From Megascapheus bottae (lineage: Eukaryota > Chordata > Mammalia > Rodentia > Geomyidae): a DNA stretch of 64,000 nt. The position numbers and the translations under genes were made by a program. The stretch covers positions 42,505,001-42,569,000 of the forward strand of contig JANJXV010000006.1 of assembly GCA_024803745.1 (NCBI GenBank). The letters run 5' to 3'. The notes beneath the pieces were generated by a model. That model searched no databases. It saw only the letters and a list, made by a program, of their open reading frames with translations, and was not told the origin of the DNA. This document shows, piece by piece, positions 1 through 13,334 of the stretch (position 1 is the stretch's first letter; every line of letters starts with the position of its first letter).

Positions 1-1580
1 CAGTTGTTTAAAGCAATCTGTTTACCTTTTCCATTCTTTTCCTTTTAGAAGTAGGCTGATAAGTATCATTAGAAGACAATATCTAGCCTCCAGACAATCT
101 GAGTTTATTACTGCAAATGTTCTATCTGCCTAGCTTTGCTACCCAGCCTAACACCATATTTCACTTTAATTTGCAAGTATAGAAACTAAGCCAGAAGAAG
201 GAGATAAAACTCAGTTAGGGGGCACTGAGCTCCGTGGATAACAGAATGTGTGCAGCATGACACAGAAAACAAGGGGAAATACTATTGCATACAACACTCT
301 CACTTTGGCACGTGTCTACGCAGGGCATGATCAATGTGTCAGGATGGCTGGCAACACCAGGCAGCTTGGTAGAACTGTCATGCCCCAGCCCAGACTAAAG
401 CTGCACTTTATTAGATCTCTAAAGCTTCCAATGCTTCGTGCAGCTGGCAGAGCTGTGTCTAAGGAAGGAAGGCCACTTGCTAGTTCACCCAGCTCGCCAG
501 TCTCAATTCACTGTGACTGGGATAGGTACCTGCATTGCCTGCATTTCCACCCCTGAGTCACTGAAGGCAGAGAGCAAGAGAAGCTCAGCCTGGTACACTA
601 CAGTGAGGGGCTAAGAGAACAGGAGGAGGGGAATACCAAGGACAAGCAGCTACCTAGAACTTTCCGCTAAGCGGTATGTGAATGTAGTTGCAATTTATGT
701 TTGATTCCTTTTTTGAAGCTACCAGAAGTCTTCCATAAAATCTCCATGTTTTCTCTTTAATTAAAAAGAAAGAAAGAAGCTGCAACCGATAACATTATGA
801 TTATATACCTGCTTACTGCCTCCACTTAGCAAGTTTTAAGAATCTTTCCTTGTTTTCCAGGCATTGCTGATAAAGCTAACATCCCCCATGTTCTCCCCTC
901 TGTTGTTGTTCCTCCTTCTAGATGCACCCAGTGTCACGATGGGGTATCAGTCCCATCTGCTGCAACACATTTACTGCATGCATATTTCTGTATCATACGC
1001 AATTTCTCTTTATGTTTTTAGATGTATGGAATTGTTATCGACTCCCAGTAATATTACATAACTTACAATTTTGAAATATATCCATAGTCAGAAAGTAAGA
1101 AAGACAAGGCACAGTAACTCATGCTTGTAAGCTCAGCTACATAAGAAGGAGGATTATAGTTTGAGGCCATCCCTGGGGATGGAGGACACAAAATTCTACC
1201 TGAAAAAATAACTAAAAACAACAACAAAAAGAAGTGGCTTTTTGCCTCAAGTTGTAAAGGACCTGCCAAGCAAGCATGGGCCCTGGTGCCAACTCTCATA
1301 CTGCCAAATGAAAACTTCAGAAAGAAAGTAATTTTATTGGGATAAAAGATACATTTTAATTGTGTTTATTGTATGATTTGGTGGCATTAGGTATGCCCAA
1401 TATTTTATAATGGTCATCATTACCAATTCCACAACATTTACATCTCCCAAAGTGAAAATCTCCCCGCCCCATGTCCTACCTCCAGATAGCTCTTACTTTG
1501 TGCCTTAGCTCATTTTGAATTGCTCTATTTCATTTCTTCCACAACTGTTATATACATTATCTATTCTTGTGCTAAGCTAA
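1..1580. other. Intergenic sequence downstream of PIK3R1
   Basis: Apart from the weak B1-like trace at 1087-1205, I see no gene, exon-like segment or named repeat. The frame open at 248-556 has no coding character. Confidence 0.6.
1087..1205 (+). mobile_element. Old 7SL/B1-like SINE fragment
   Basis: It reads gcacagtaactcatgcttgt, aagctcagctac and agtttgaggccatccctggg, followed by an A-rich stretch. It is divergent, so the call is weak. Confidence 0.45.
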
Positions 1581-1584
1581 GATA

Positions 1585-2075
1585 TTGTATTTGCTTTCTG
1601 TTACTGAAAAAAAAAAACAAATGACCACACCCCTGGGTGGCTTAAACAACCTAAATTTATTATCTTAGAGTCTGTAGTTCCCAAGTCTGACATGGGCTTC
1701 ATTAGGAGAAAACTCAATCTATCAATGGGACTCTATTTCTTTCTGGGCTCTGGAATTCCTTTTTCTAGTCTTCTCCAACCTCTGCAGGCTGTTTTCCTCC
1801 TTGGTCTTCAACGCCAAGGACATACCAGCACTCTGACATAGCTTTCCTAGCTACTCGGTTCCTCTGACTCTCCCATTTTGCTCCCTGGTTCACTTTTGAG
1901 GACCCCTTAAGTTACATTACACCAAACCTTTCTCTTGTAAGGTCAACTGATAACTCTCATTACATCTTCAAAACTTTCCCCTTTGACGCATGAGGAAAAA
2001 TCCTCACAGTTCTGGGGAGGAAGATGCGGATATCTTTAAGGAGCCATTATTTTGCTTGACACAGTCATGAGAATA
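1585..2075 (-). mobile_element. MaLR-type LTR fragment (MLT1-like), reverse orientation
   Basis: The sequence ctgggtggcttaaacaac, aatttattat, cacagttctggggagg and the loose order of the rest match the reverse complement of old ERVL-MaLR solitary LTRs as I remember them. It is divergent and carries no coding sequence. The boundaries are approximate. Confidence 0.55.
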
Positions 2076-3076
2076 CTGCATTGACACTCATTCCTTTCTT
2101 ACCCAAGGAGTTCCCTGAGCAAGATATAGGCAGTGGGATTTTTCCTTCCTCCTTGGCTTTTCCAGGTCTTTTTGGAGTCAGATTTGTTTGTTCATTGTTT
2201 TGTTTTGTTTTCAATTGGGAACAACTCTTGTGAGATAGAACCCAGAAAGCCTAACTTTATTCCTGCTCCATTGGAATGCAGGATCTGACTCTGCCTTCTG
2301 TTTTTGGCCCTTGGGTGTACTAGTAAGAACTAAGAGGGAGGCCAGAAACTTCCACTGAAGTCTCGGGTGGCGTTTGAAGTAGAGCTGTCTGGGCCCTGTG
2401 CTTGACAATCTACCCCTAGGATAAGGGAAACTGGACTATCATGTAGGGAAGGACGGCTGGCTGGGGACCAGGGGCCAAGCTTGACTATCAGGTCTAAGGA
2501 AGGTGGAGGTGCACAGACACAGGTTACATGATGTGTACTAGACAGAGCCCCTGGGGGCTTCCCTTGGAGGAGAGGTATTTTTGAGTCCGATGCTATTGTT
2601 CAAGTTACTTCTGGAATTTCATTTGCAACCCCAAATCACATTGTTTTGTTGGCTATGGTCAGAGAAGTCATCACATCTTTCCATCCTCCGAGAAAAGGTT
2701 TACTTTGCGATAACAAAAGATAAGCACACGTCCTATTTTCTATAGGACTTGAGGACAACGGTCAAAAGTGGACTCAAACATATTCTTCTGTGGCTCTGAG
2801 GCAAAATTAAATGACTTATTTTAGCTGCCCAAGACTGGGTTTTGTATAGTCAATACCTATTTCATTGTTAACAGGATCCGATGTCTTTCTCAAAGTGCCT
2901 CTCTGTTTGTAAGCTAAATTATGATGGTCTTTGCCGAAGAAAGTTCTAAATAAGACATAAAAACATGGACAAGCTATGACTAGATTGGAGATAAAGTAGC
3001 CAGCTTTCTCATGTGACCACTTGTAAGATAGAAAAGAATTAATTCAAATGTGTTTACCTTTAAAAGAAAATAAGCG

Positions 3077-3283
3077 GGCCGGGAGTTTGGCCTAGTGGTT
3101 AAAGTGCTTGCCTAGCCTGCATGAAGACCCGGGTTGGATTCCTTGGTACCACATACATAGAAAAAAGCCGGAAGTGGTGCTGAGGCTCAAGTGGTAGATC
3201 TCTAGCCTTGAGAAAGTCCAAGGACAGTGCTCAGGCCCTGAGCTCAAGCCCAGGACTGGCAAAAAAAAAAGAAAAAGAAAAGA
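3077..3283 (+). mobile_element. IDL-Geo-type SINE
   Basis: The left, tRNA-derived half reads gccgggagtttggcctagtg and ggttggattccttggtacca. The right half reads agccggaagtggtgctgagg and agctcaagcccaggactggc, followed by an A-rich tail. Full length. Confidence 0.85.
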
Positions 3284-3597
3284 AGCACACACAAACCAAT
3301 AAATCATCCTCCCTGCCCTTGTTGGCTTTATTGTAAAAGCCAAGGCAATGGAAATGGGTTGAGAGTGTCAAGCAGGAGACTGCCCTTCTCTCCTTTCACA
3401 CACTGTCAGGATGAACCATTAGAACTTCTATTGCAAACTGTCCTTACCATTACCCCCCATCACTAGAACTTAACCTCAATAATAATGCAGGAAGCAAGCT
3501 CTTATCATATAAAATAATATTTATAGGAATGAGCTCCAGGAAGTGGAAACAAGAGAGTTTTTTAAATTATTTTTGTTTTCTTTTCTTTTTGTCTTTT

Positions 3598-3705
3598 TTT
3601 AAAATTTATTTATTTTTATTGTAATTGATAAAGGGGTTACATGATATTTGCCAGATAGAAGGTGCATTAATTCACATATATTGATACCCTTTCACATGTC
3701 TTTTT
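3598..3705 (-). mobile_element. L1 3'-end fragment
   Basis: The plus strand reads ttttattgtaattgataaag, gggttacatgatatttgcca and ttgataccctttcacatgtc. This matches the 3' ends at 15958-16080 and 38500-38600, so it is a heavily truncated copy. A gtcttttt at both edges may be a target duplication, though the right one could belong to the L1. Confidence 0.7.
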
Positions 3706-4020
3706 GTCTTGGGGGGCTACAGAAATGGAGGGACAAAGAGTGAACAAATGCAGCAGTTACTAGCACTAGATATTGTGTTGAAGAACTATACTTGTAGAGG
3801 AGAGGGAAAAATAGAAAAAGTGAGGGAAGGGATGACATTGCCCAAAAAGAAATGTACTCTTTAAATGACTTAGGGAACAGTAGCTACTCTGTATGTCATC
3901 TTTATAATAAGAATAAAAATATTTACAAAACAATACTAATGAAGGAGGAAGATAAAGGAGCATAAATGTAACCCTTCTATTAATTACAACAAAAATATAT
4001 GGAAAAAAAGATAAAGGAGC
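3704..4020 (+). repeat. Interspersed repeat fragment related to 30160-30400
   Basis: Both copies run gtctt(t)gggggg, gaacaaatg(c/t)agcag, gagggaaggg(a/g)tg and ccaaaaagaaa in the same order and spacing. They are therefore two members of one dispersed family, perhaps an L1 3' UTR. I cannot name it. A direct repeat of agataaaggagcataa occurs at 3950 and 4009. Confidence 0.55.
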
Positions 4021-5599
4021 ATAAGTAGTAGAAAGTGTTCTGGGTCCTGCAGGCCCACAGGAATGGCCTTGAATGGGAAGCTTGATTTTCTTTTGGGGGT
4101 TAGAACAAAACCAGAAGGGGTCAGTCAAACCATGAGACCCTAAGGAGGGAATTTGAAGCAAGCACATGAGAACTATGGCCTCTAAAAGGGACACAGAATC
4201 CAGCTAAGTTGTCAATAACTTAATTTCATACACATGATCTTCTTCTCACATTGGGGCAAGATAGCAGGGTATCACTTTGTAAACATGACCTTAATCATTA
4301 TCATAATACTCTTTCCCAAAAGCTAGCCCGAAAGCTAGGGAGGGCAAAAAAATAACTCACAGGGATTTATGATTATTGGTGTAACATAAAATTCTATTAG
4401 GGACATGAAGACATAATACTGACAACTTCAGACTATTTTGGGCTAAAGAATGTAAACAGACAAATGTTTCAAATAGCAACATCCCAAGCTGCTGGTATCA
4501 AGAATAATAACTGTGCAACAGGCCACATATCTGCGGGTGCTGATGACAAAGGACTTCAGAGAGGAATCACAAACCATAGTGATGAAATACAGAATCAAAA
4601 CAACACAGTTCCGACTATTTTTAGAAGTCTTTCCTCTAAGACTGTCAACATAATGAAGACCTTTGATCATTTGCCCAAGCCTAGTTCTCCTTGAGAAGGT
4701 AATGTAGGCAGGACCAAGTCAGAGAAGGGTAGGGAAATCAACTATTCCTGAAACAAATATTTCTTGCATGACTGTTCAATTCAGTGCATAGTACAGTAGT
4801 TAAGCATAGAGACTTGCCTTCTATGAAAGGCGAAACATTCCCTCAGTGACTTACTTTTCTCTGTCTTTGTTCCCTAATGTAACATCAGACTGATCAGAAG
4901 ACCTGATTCAAGGATGTGTTATGAGAATGAATCCATTTAAAGCACTGATCAATACAGTGGTCCCTTTATAAGCACTGGAGAATGGTTCCAGGAGCCACTC
5001 AGATGAAAAAACCCATAGATGGATATGAGTTGCCTATGTTGTCACACATAATCTTGTAAAATCTTTTAAAATCATCTCTAGATGATCTATTGAATCTCAT
5101 ACAGTGTAATTACCATCCTATAGTTTTGTGTTGTATTGTTTAGATGACAAAACTAAATATCTGTTGCTGTTCAGTGTGGCTATACTTTTTCCAAATATTT
5201 TCACTCTACAAATGGTTGAATGACCAGGTCTGGAGGCAACAAATAGAAATGGCTTACTATAAGAGACACAAAACAAATTCTCACAAGCTATATTTAGGGG
5301 GCAAACATATCTTCAGGTAAAATCATAACTGTCAAAGTAAGGTGGCATGTGACAAATACGAAATGGTAGCCAGAGCAAATGAAGGCTAGTTCATGAAGGT
5401 GGAGTAATTCCTCATGGAGAAAATAGGGTTTGACCAGAACCTACAAAGCCAGGAGAAAGCAAGCCATGTGAATGTGAGAAGGGAAGGCAATAAGCAAGTC
5501 CTTCTGTGTGAAGCAGAGGATGCATGATGGGGAGAAGTGAGAGGTAGTGGGGGGTTAGTTTGCAGTAGGATTAGATGTTAGCTGATGAAGAGAGTTTCT

Positions 5600-5640
5600 T
5601 GGTGGTGATGATTGTTGTTGTTGTTGATGATGATGATGAC
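5600..5640 (+). repeat. (GTT)n/(GAT)n trinucleotide tract
   Basis: A short run of GTT units passes into GAT units. Confidence 0.8.
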
Positions 5641-6159
5641 AGGCTCAAACCTTTACACTGTAGAAAGTATCACTGGGCAGGGGCTAGCCAGCCTGGAAAA
5701 GAGAGGATTCAGGCTAGAAAGGTCAACTGTATTATGATGTTTTGCACTTTAACAAGGGATTGGGTGTGAGGGGCTGGACTATGGGAAGGGAGCTGAACAT
5801 GGAATCAGACAGATGGAAGAGGCTCTGTTTAATTTGTGCTAACTGATCTCTAGTTAGCTTCTGGTGTTGAGAAAAAGACAAAGACCAAGGTTCAGCCTAC
5901 ATTACTAGAAAAGAGAAATAATAAATGATTTAGTACCTGTGTTTTCTTTTCTTTTCTTTTTTTGTTTTGTATGTGATAGAAAGAATATCCTCAAAGGAAC
6001 AACTCTTATTCATCACAGAACAAGTATGTTGGTATCTGCCTATGTATCAGACAATCAGAAGAAATTAAAAAATCAGGTGTTTAAGACTATTCTTTGTATT
6101 TTTTGTTTTATGCAAAATTCCATCTTTGTCATAGATATAAATAAGCAAAGACATTTAAT

Positions 6160-6290
6160 AATGATGACAAACATTTCTCAGATGCATTAGATCAGGTACT
6201 ATGGTACACCATAGCCACTCATTTAATTCTTCATTAAATAGGTACATTATTATCTTTACTTCATAAACAGAGATGTGTGAAGTCTTATTT
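6160..6290 (+). repeat. MIR-like element
   Basis: It reads catttaattcttcattaaat, aggtacattattatctttac and ttcataaacagaga, the conserved core order of a mammalian-wide MIR. Confidence 0.55.
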
Positions 6291-7771
6291 TATTTCCCCT
6301 AAAGACTGGTTTCCTGTCAGCATTGTTCTTACCCTACATTCTGATTTGTTATTTCTCTTTTTGCCACCATTTCCAACACTATTTGGAAACTCATAGTCAT
6401 GTGGTTTGATAACTGCAAGCATTGAAAATTTCCAGTTGAGATTGACCTTGGAGCTGCCAGTATTTGGGCATGTCATGCTATAATCACTGCCTCAGGTTCA
6501 AGTCCAGACAATGTTGCTCAAGCTCTGCAAAGAGCTGTTGCTGGGAGCATTGTCTGCATTCCCTCAGCTCTGGCCACTGCCCTGATCGCCTGTGTGCTGA
6601 TCAAAAAGCCTAGGGGTATAGTTTGTTGGAGACTGTGAATTTGCTCAGGTCTATGCCATTTTAGACCCTTGATCACCTGTCAAAAGGGCTGGCAGGTCTC
6701 CATAGTTCTGTCTTTTCTGCTTTTATTCAAGACTGTATAGTATACAGAAGCTGTTTAACCATTGCTTTCCCCTTCTATATAATCTGGATAACTGAATTAT
6801 GATAACTAGCATTGTAAAACTAAATGAGTCACTGCAAAGCACTTATGATCCTGAAAACATGAAATAAGCCCTCAGTCAATGTTTTGTCTTGTTTCTGGAA
6901 AATCTCAAGGGTTTGTGAGATTATTGGGGACTAGAGTCAAACCACAACTTAGAAATGATAAATAACATGTATTATGATTATAGAACAAGATTGGCAAGTA
7001 GTTATTTTATCAAGAAAGTATCACAGTGTCCTTGAACTATAATCTGGGCTTCTTTATCAATTAGGAAGCATAGCAAAAGGGAGAAATGACAGGTTGTATG
7101 TTTTAGTCTGGTCAGGTACCCTTGCTTTTCCTGTGAGTAAAGTCGTCACTGATACTGATTATAGTGAGGTCTGAGACCACTTGCCTGAGTACCTTAAAAG
7201 ATGTGAACGTGGATCCTCCTAATCCAAAAGCCCTAGGCACATACTACTTTTTCTCATTTCTTTCTTTTTTAAACAAAGCTCCAGATGACTTTTAGTGAAT
7301 GAAAGTTTGGCTGCCATCTATCCAAGATTTGAGAAACAGCATCCTACCAGGAAAAAAGTGGACTTGCAGCTAGACTAAAGCCAGCCTGAGCATTAAGATT
7401 TCATAAAACTATACCAATTCTACACCTATAGAACATTAGTTAACCAGAAAAATTGTAATTAAACTGGCTTTGCGGGACATTGTAATCCAACAAAGAACAT
7501 TTATCATCTTGAGATCCAACCTAGCCTGACATGACCACTGAAGAACACCCAATGACAAAGGACACTGTGCCAACTGCAGCAGTGTAGAAGTGGCCTAACA
7601 ATGGCTGCCCAACTGCCTTTCAAAACTCACTCCTTTAATAACAATAAACCTGAAAGGCAGTACTGCTACCTTCCGTGCTATGAACACAGTGGAAGCTTGG
7701 AGCATGTGACATGGCCACAAAGTCACATGGAGGATTGTTAAATGACTTAACCAAACAGCATAAGACAAAAC

Positions 7772-7992
7772 CAGCTGGGCGCCAATGGCTCACATCTGTA
7801 ATTCTAGCTACTCAGGAGGCTGGGATCTGAGAATCTCTGTTCAAAGCCAACTGGGGAAGAAAGTTTGTGAGATTACTATCTCCAGTTAATCACCAGAAAA
7901 CCAGAAGTGGCATTGTAGCTCAAAGTGGTATGCTCAGGGACAGTGGCCAGGCCCTGAGTTCCAGCCCCAGGACTGCCAAAAGAAAAAAAAAA
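7772..7992 (+). mobile_element. Composite SINE: 7SL/B1-like left half plus Geo right half
   Basis: The left half is 7SL-like (gggcgccaatggctcacatc, tgtaattctagctactcagg). After accagaaaaccagaagtggc the right half is the same as in IDL-Geo (ggccaggccctgagttccag, ccccaggactgcc), and an A tail follows. Confidence 0.8.
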
Positions 7993-8939
7993 TGACCAAA
8001 TCAAAGGTTTATAGAATTGCTGACTTAAGCCAATTCCCCTCCAGGACTTTAGAAAGGCATCAAAATCCGTGACACCATGTATTAGAAAATGTGAGGACTA
8101 AGGAGGTTGAAAAAAATGAGAGAAAAGAAGGCTAACAGCTATATAAAAATTACCAGACTCCCATTGGGTAGTGCCCCATACTGTATGGTCAGGAGAATAA
8201 CACTTTCAGAAGAAACAAATTACCTTCCCATCTTCTTCTTCTGTAAATTATTGGAGGATGTTCTGAGAAACATGGGATAAACTAGAAAAGAGTAAGTTAT
8301 GGACTTTAGTAGAAGGATGTGAAGGGAAATCCCAGGATGATGGCAAAAGGAAGTCCCCAGACAGCTGTGCAACAAGAATAACGAGGCCCCAGCCTGATGG
8401 AGGAAGTAGAACAGCTTCTGCTGGAAGGATTGTTTCCATAAAAAGATATTGATTGAAACTCAATTAACTGATGAATTTGAATATGTAAAATGTTGCATTG
8501 AAAGCCATTATACATAGCTATAGCCTTTTTTGGATTTTTCAAAATCCAAGTAAATAACAAATATGTAATAATTAACTCCAGGAAAAAGAAATGAAAGCTT
8601 CTATAAAATAGGAAGTATAAATAGTATACATCACTGGGCTGGGAAGTGAACTGTACTCATGGAAAATCAAAACACTGGATGTAGATTTAACTAAAAATTA
8701 TAATGGCATTGAAGGAATATGAAAAGCTAAAGTGCTCATCTACCATAATAAAAAGTTGATTATGCCAAAATTACCAAGCAAGGAGTATATGAATGTTCTT
8801 TAGAACTATAATGGTAAATATCCAAAGACAGAAATCAACATGTCAAAGAAAGATATCTCTTGAGAAGTAGAACTGTGAATGTTATACATGCTACCTAGTT
8901 CTTTTTCCAGGTTCTATTACAAATTTTCTCGAAGCAGAA

Positions 8940-9145
8940 TGCCATAATGTTAAGTGTGTCGGTGTCAGTGTTCAAATTCTGATGTGACTGTTGACTAGCA
9001 CTGTGACCTCAGTCAGTTTCTGAAATTGTATGTAACTTCAGCACAGTGAAGTGGAGAAGCATTTGGTGACTGTGTTGAGAGCTAAGAGTGGAGGCTCCTA
9101 GTCTGGGATCTGGCATGCAGGAAACACTCAGTAAATCTTTGTTTG
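8940..9145 (+). repeat. MIR-like element
   Basis: It reads tcaaattctgatgtgactgt, ctagcactgtgacctcagtc and ggatctggcatgcaggaaac with acactcagtaaat at the end, a fairly complete MIR. Confidence 0.6.
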
Positions 9146-9275
9146 TGTATTAAGCAAAACAACATTTTAAAAGTAAAACAAAACTAATTCTTGCCAACAG
9201 AGTATTTCTACCCAGGCTAGCTCTAAAACTGCATCCTGATTCCTTGTAGCCAGAAATCATTATGGTTCCTGTGGA

Positions 9276-9410
9276 AAGAAAAGAGAAAAAGAGAAGGAAG
9301 GAAGGAAGAAAGGCAGGGAGGGAGGGAAGGAGGGAGGGAGGAGGGAAGGAAGGAAGGAAGGAAGGAAAGAAGAATAAAAAAGAAAGGAAGAAAGAGAGGA
9401 AGAGGAAAGC

Positions 9411-9463
<53 letters not shown>
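9276..9463 (+). repeat. Compound microsatellite: (GGAA)n-type purine tract then (GT)n
   Basis: About 130 bp of almost pure purine (GAAG/GGAA/GGGA units) is followed by about 53 bp of GT repeat with one TA interruption. The long open frames on both strands here are artefacts of the repeat. Confidence 0.95.
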
Positions 9464-9589
9464 TTGAGACAGAGGGAGAGAATGAAGCTTCCTGATAAAC
9501 ATCACTATTTAAAAAATTAAGCAAGGGCACAAGGCCCTGAATTCAAGCTGTACCATCAGCACTCATGAATGTACTCGCATGCATGTGCG

Positions 9590-9616
9590 TGTGCACACAC
9601 ACGCACACACACACAG
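9590..9616 (+). repeat. (CA)n microsatellite
   Basis: Short imperfect CA run with CG interruptions. Confidence 0.8.
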
Positions 9617-10521
9617 CCATGAAAATTTCAAAAGCCGAATTGTTGCACTTAGCTTTTGTTATTAGCTCCTCTCTTGTAAGTCCCTGATGTGAACAATTCC
9701 CCTTCAGCCTGGTTATCTTTGAGGATTAGGACAGCCAGTGGCAGCAGGCAGAGCCGTTTTCTGGTGGGTCAGGCTGTGGTGTGGTCCTCTGTCTTTGGAA
9801 ATGTGGGGAGGTTTATTTACAGACTCCTGGGGCTGGTGAGGTCTTTGCAATCCCAGTATCCACTACTCCAGCATATGAGGAAGAGGGCAAGTTCAAATTG
9901 GAGGCAGGTGGAACACACTCAGGTTGCTCTCTTGACTGCTGCTAAATCAAAATAGCTAATTGGTACCATTTCCAGCTCACTCTAGGTACAATTGGCTGAA
10001 AATCAACTGCAATAACTGATGCAGCTGGAGTTTGATTTTGTTGCTCCTGGAGAGGGCTGCCTGCAGGGTTCCTGTTAGGAACAAATAACACTTACTGACT
10101 CACCGTGCATTGAAGACGGCCAGACCAGCACCCCACAAAAGACCACTGCCTTCCTGGGACCCAGTGAAGGCCAGCTATCTGGAATCCAGCATTTCTTACT
10201 ACCCCTTGGAAATGCCACCACCTTCACAAAACTGCACCCAGCCCTGGCCAAGGGCAGGCAGATATTCTTTACTTCCTCCTGCCTAGAACCTTCTGGTCTT
10301 CCTCCCCACCTCCTATCTTAGCTGTTTACTTCACCTGATTCCCCATTCTCTGGGCACTTACCTGTGACCTAAAAAGGCAAATACTTTCTTGGTTATTCAC
10401 CATCCTGTATTTATTTTAGGCTCAGTAAATCTTGTCTAAGTCTTAAAATGGGAACATCCAAGGGTCAAAGATTACATTTCTTTGCAATGTTCTTGTTGTG
10501 ATGAGACTGATAACAGTGATG

Positions 10522-10790
10522 GTATGCTCTGAAGGTTTGAGTTTCTCCAAATCTCATGTTGAAATTAGATCCTCCCGATGGTGGCATTAAACGAGAGACC
10601 TCTAAAAGGTAATTAGGTCATGAGGGTCTAGACCTATAAACCAGATCAGCCTTATAAAGGAAGGCTTGGAAATGGAGCCTGCCTTCCAATTCTAACCAGT
10701 GAGGACCTATAGATGGCAGATGAGGAATCTGCTGGTACCTCGAGCTGGGACTTTCCAGCCTCCGGAACTGTTGGTAATATGTTTATGCTA
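10522..10790 (+). mobile_element. MaLR-type LTR (MLT1-like)
   Basis: It reads tatgctctgaaggtttgag, tctcatgttgaaattagatc, aggtaattaggtcatgaggg, ccttataaagg, and then gaatctgctggtacc and ctttccagcctccggaact. This is the characteristic order of a MaLR LTR on the plus strand. It is an old, non-coding solitary LTR. Confidence 0.75.
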
Positions 10791-10799
10791 TTGATCATG

Positions 10800-12330
10800 A
10801 AATCAGTCATAGGACACCTTGTCATACAACCACAGGTGGTAGCTACAGATGCTTGTTTATGAGAGGACGAAGCAACAAATTTTAAAGTTCAAAAAGGGTT
10901 TGGAAAAGTAAGTGGAAAGCATAAAGTTGAGCGAGAACACAGAGTCAGGTTTGGAGGTTGAGCAGCATCTTGCAGAGGGATTGGGTAGAGAAGATCTCAT
11001 CAATAAAGCCTGCAGCTCCTCACAAGGAAGAGTGAGCCTTGGCCACTGACGGGGTCCCTTCGTCACTGTCTGCTAGTCACCCGTTGTGGTCTTCTGGTTT
11101 TCAAATTTCAAAATGCTCATAAATTACAGCAGGGTGAGAAATGGCTGCGGAACATTTGAGAATGGTTTCATGAAACTAGGGACTAAGTCTTTGAGCTTTG
11201 GGTTTTGAGTGTGAGCCAAGCACAAAATGTTGATTGACCCCAAGCTTGTTAGAAGTGGAGTTGCATTTGTTCATGAGGGAGGGTGGATATTGGACCAAGG
11301 CTACTCCTTTCAGCCAGAGAGCCCAGAGTTAAGAGCAGGGTTTGAGGCTTTCCCAATAAGGGTTACAGGAAGCATAGGTCTAGTCAGCTCTCTCTTACTG
11401 TCCTATTGCTATTGCAATCCATTAAAAACACATGCATGCGTCATCTGGTAAACCCGGATATCAGAACAAAAAAGGTCTCAGGCTAAAGCCCATTGAGCTG
11501 TTGGTAGAGCTGCTTTCACTTTTACAGGAAGCCAGTAGATGTAGAGAGGAGGGAGGGGTTCTCTCTTTCCTTACATTCTCCAGCTTCAGGGATAGGGGTA
11601 CATTCTTGCCTGAAGATTACTAAGAACTTGAATGCTTTGTGTAGTTACTGAAGTTTAAGGAATGCTGGCCTTTACAGGGACAATTATTGGATCTCATACT
11701 AGCTAGACAAAGAATCATCCAGATGATTCTTTAGAACATGTATCACACCCATGAGCTGATTTGGTAGGTGCAACGAGAGTCCAGGAATGGGCTTCCTAAG
11801 AGATCCCCAAAGAACCATGGTTGCAGGACCCCTGTATAGAATATTCTGGAGAATTCTGAGGAGTATCCATTCTCTCAGGGCATATCCCAACATCCTCTGA
11901 CTTCTCTTCAGTGCATCGCACTGTGGATGGTACCCCAAGCAAACAAGTAGAACTCATCCATCCCAAACGCTCCAAAGCTACCTTATAAGTCTTTGGCCAT
12001 TAGCTAGGCAGGAAACAGCAACTGAGGTACAATCAAGGGGGCGCCCTCTGTATAGTCCGTCAGGATCCTTCAGTACTTAGAAGGTTTTTATGGAAGCAGA
12101 AAATCTAAGCCTTCCTTTCCCTGAGGTTGGAAAGCGTGGAAATGAAGTCCATTCTGTAGTTTTCTTCTACTGCTTTCGTCCTTCTTGTTCTTCTCCCTCT
12201 TTTACTGCTCCTCTGGGTTTGGATGGATGCATTTACCTGACACCTGCTATCCTGAGTCAATGTCTCTTCATGATCTAGATGATTTCTCTGGGATAACAGG
12301 AGGGAAATTAGGTTGGTTTTGTCCCGTTTT
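10800..12330. other. Intergenic sequence
   Basis: Unique-looking sequence with several short chance frames. I find nothing that I can name. Confidence 0.55.
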
Positions 12331-12339
12331 GTTTTTGTG

Positions 12340-12562
12340 AAGGAACTGAGGCTTGAACTTGAACTCTGAGCACTGTTCCTTGGTTTTTTCCACTTAAGGC
12401 TGGCACTCTACCAGTGGAGCCACAGCTCCACTTCCGGATCTTTCTTCAGTCGTTAATTAGAATTTCACTGACTTTCCTGCCCAGGCTGGCTTCCAATCAG
12501 ATCTCAGCCTCCTGAGTAGCTAGGGTTACATGGATGAGCCACCTGTGATCAGCTCAGCAAGG
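12340..12562 (-). mobile_element. Composite 7SL/B1-like plus Geo SINE, reverse orientation
   Basis: The plus strand starts with the reversed Geo half (gaggcttgaacttgaactct, agccacagctccacttccgg) and ends with the reversed 7SL half (cagcctcctgagtagctagg, catggatgagccacctgtga). It is divergent. Confidence 0.75.
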
Positions 12563-13334
12563 ATGTTTTCTTCGTTCTCTTTATGGGTGTGTCATCCAGG
12601 CTAACTATTCTATCTTGCTCTAAGTTGCTAGCACGTTAATGCTAAAACCTGATCACTGCCCACATGTGCCCCTGGGGCTTTTCAACAAGCACTCATCCAG
12701 GCTTACTTTCTTCAGCTGTCCTCTGGAACCAATATCCTGTCTTCTAGGCCTGAGATCCTGGCTGCTACTGGAGTGGACCACCAGTTTTGTGCAAGAGGTT
12801 AAGACTAATTTCCAGAGAAAATGAGTGGGAAAACCCCAGAGCCCAGTGGTGGTGGTGGTGGGGGTTGGCTAAGGACCTGAGTCATGCTCTAGCCCATGCT
12901 TTCTGTGAAAGGAATTCTGGTATGGTAGAGAAACCACAGATCTCATTGCTCATGCCACATGTATTTGTTTCATGTCCTGTTCCTCAAATAGCTGACCTAG
13001 GGTTGCTTTCTCTGACTGCAAGAATAAAGGCTTGTAGAAAAATTAAATGTAGCATATTGATCTGATTCTTTTGTTCTTTTCTCAATCTTGCTTATTCTGT
13101 TCACTTTTCTCAGATCTATTAGATGATGCTTCTTCCTACTTCCCTGAAAATAGCCTTCCTTTTTCTCCCCTTGGTCGTATCAAGCCATCTCCAATATCAT
13201 ATAGCTAGAACAACTTTTGATAATGCTTCATTGCTGTGTGATGACTGCCAGTATGACACTTCCTTCATGATGAAAACCTGACTACTGTCCAGAAGTGATT
13301 CTGGGATTGCCTTTGATCCATAGTTAAGTGGGGG

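Larger units (their letters stand above)
4020..7770. other. Intergenic sequence
   Basis: It holds a short GTT/GAT tract and MIR-like pieces (6160-6290, perhaps also 6740-6890). I see no coding or structured RNA signal. Confidence 0.6.

Noticed and set aside
3766..4194. 142-codon minus-strand open frame
   Set aside because: It lies largely over an interspersed repeat shared with 30160-30400 and has a hydrophobic, low-complexity translation.
9150..9530. Histidine/threonine-rich and lysine/arginine-rich open frames
   Set aside because: They are translations of the purine and GT microsatellites, not genes.
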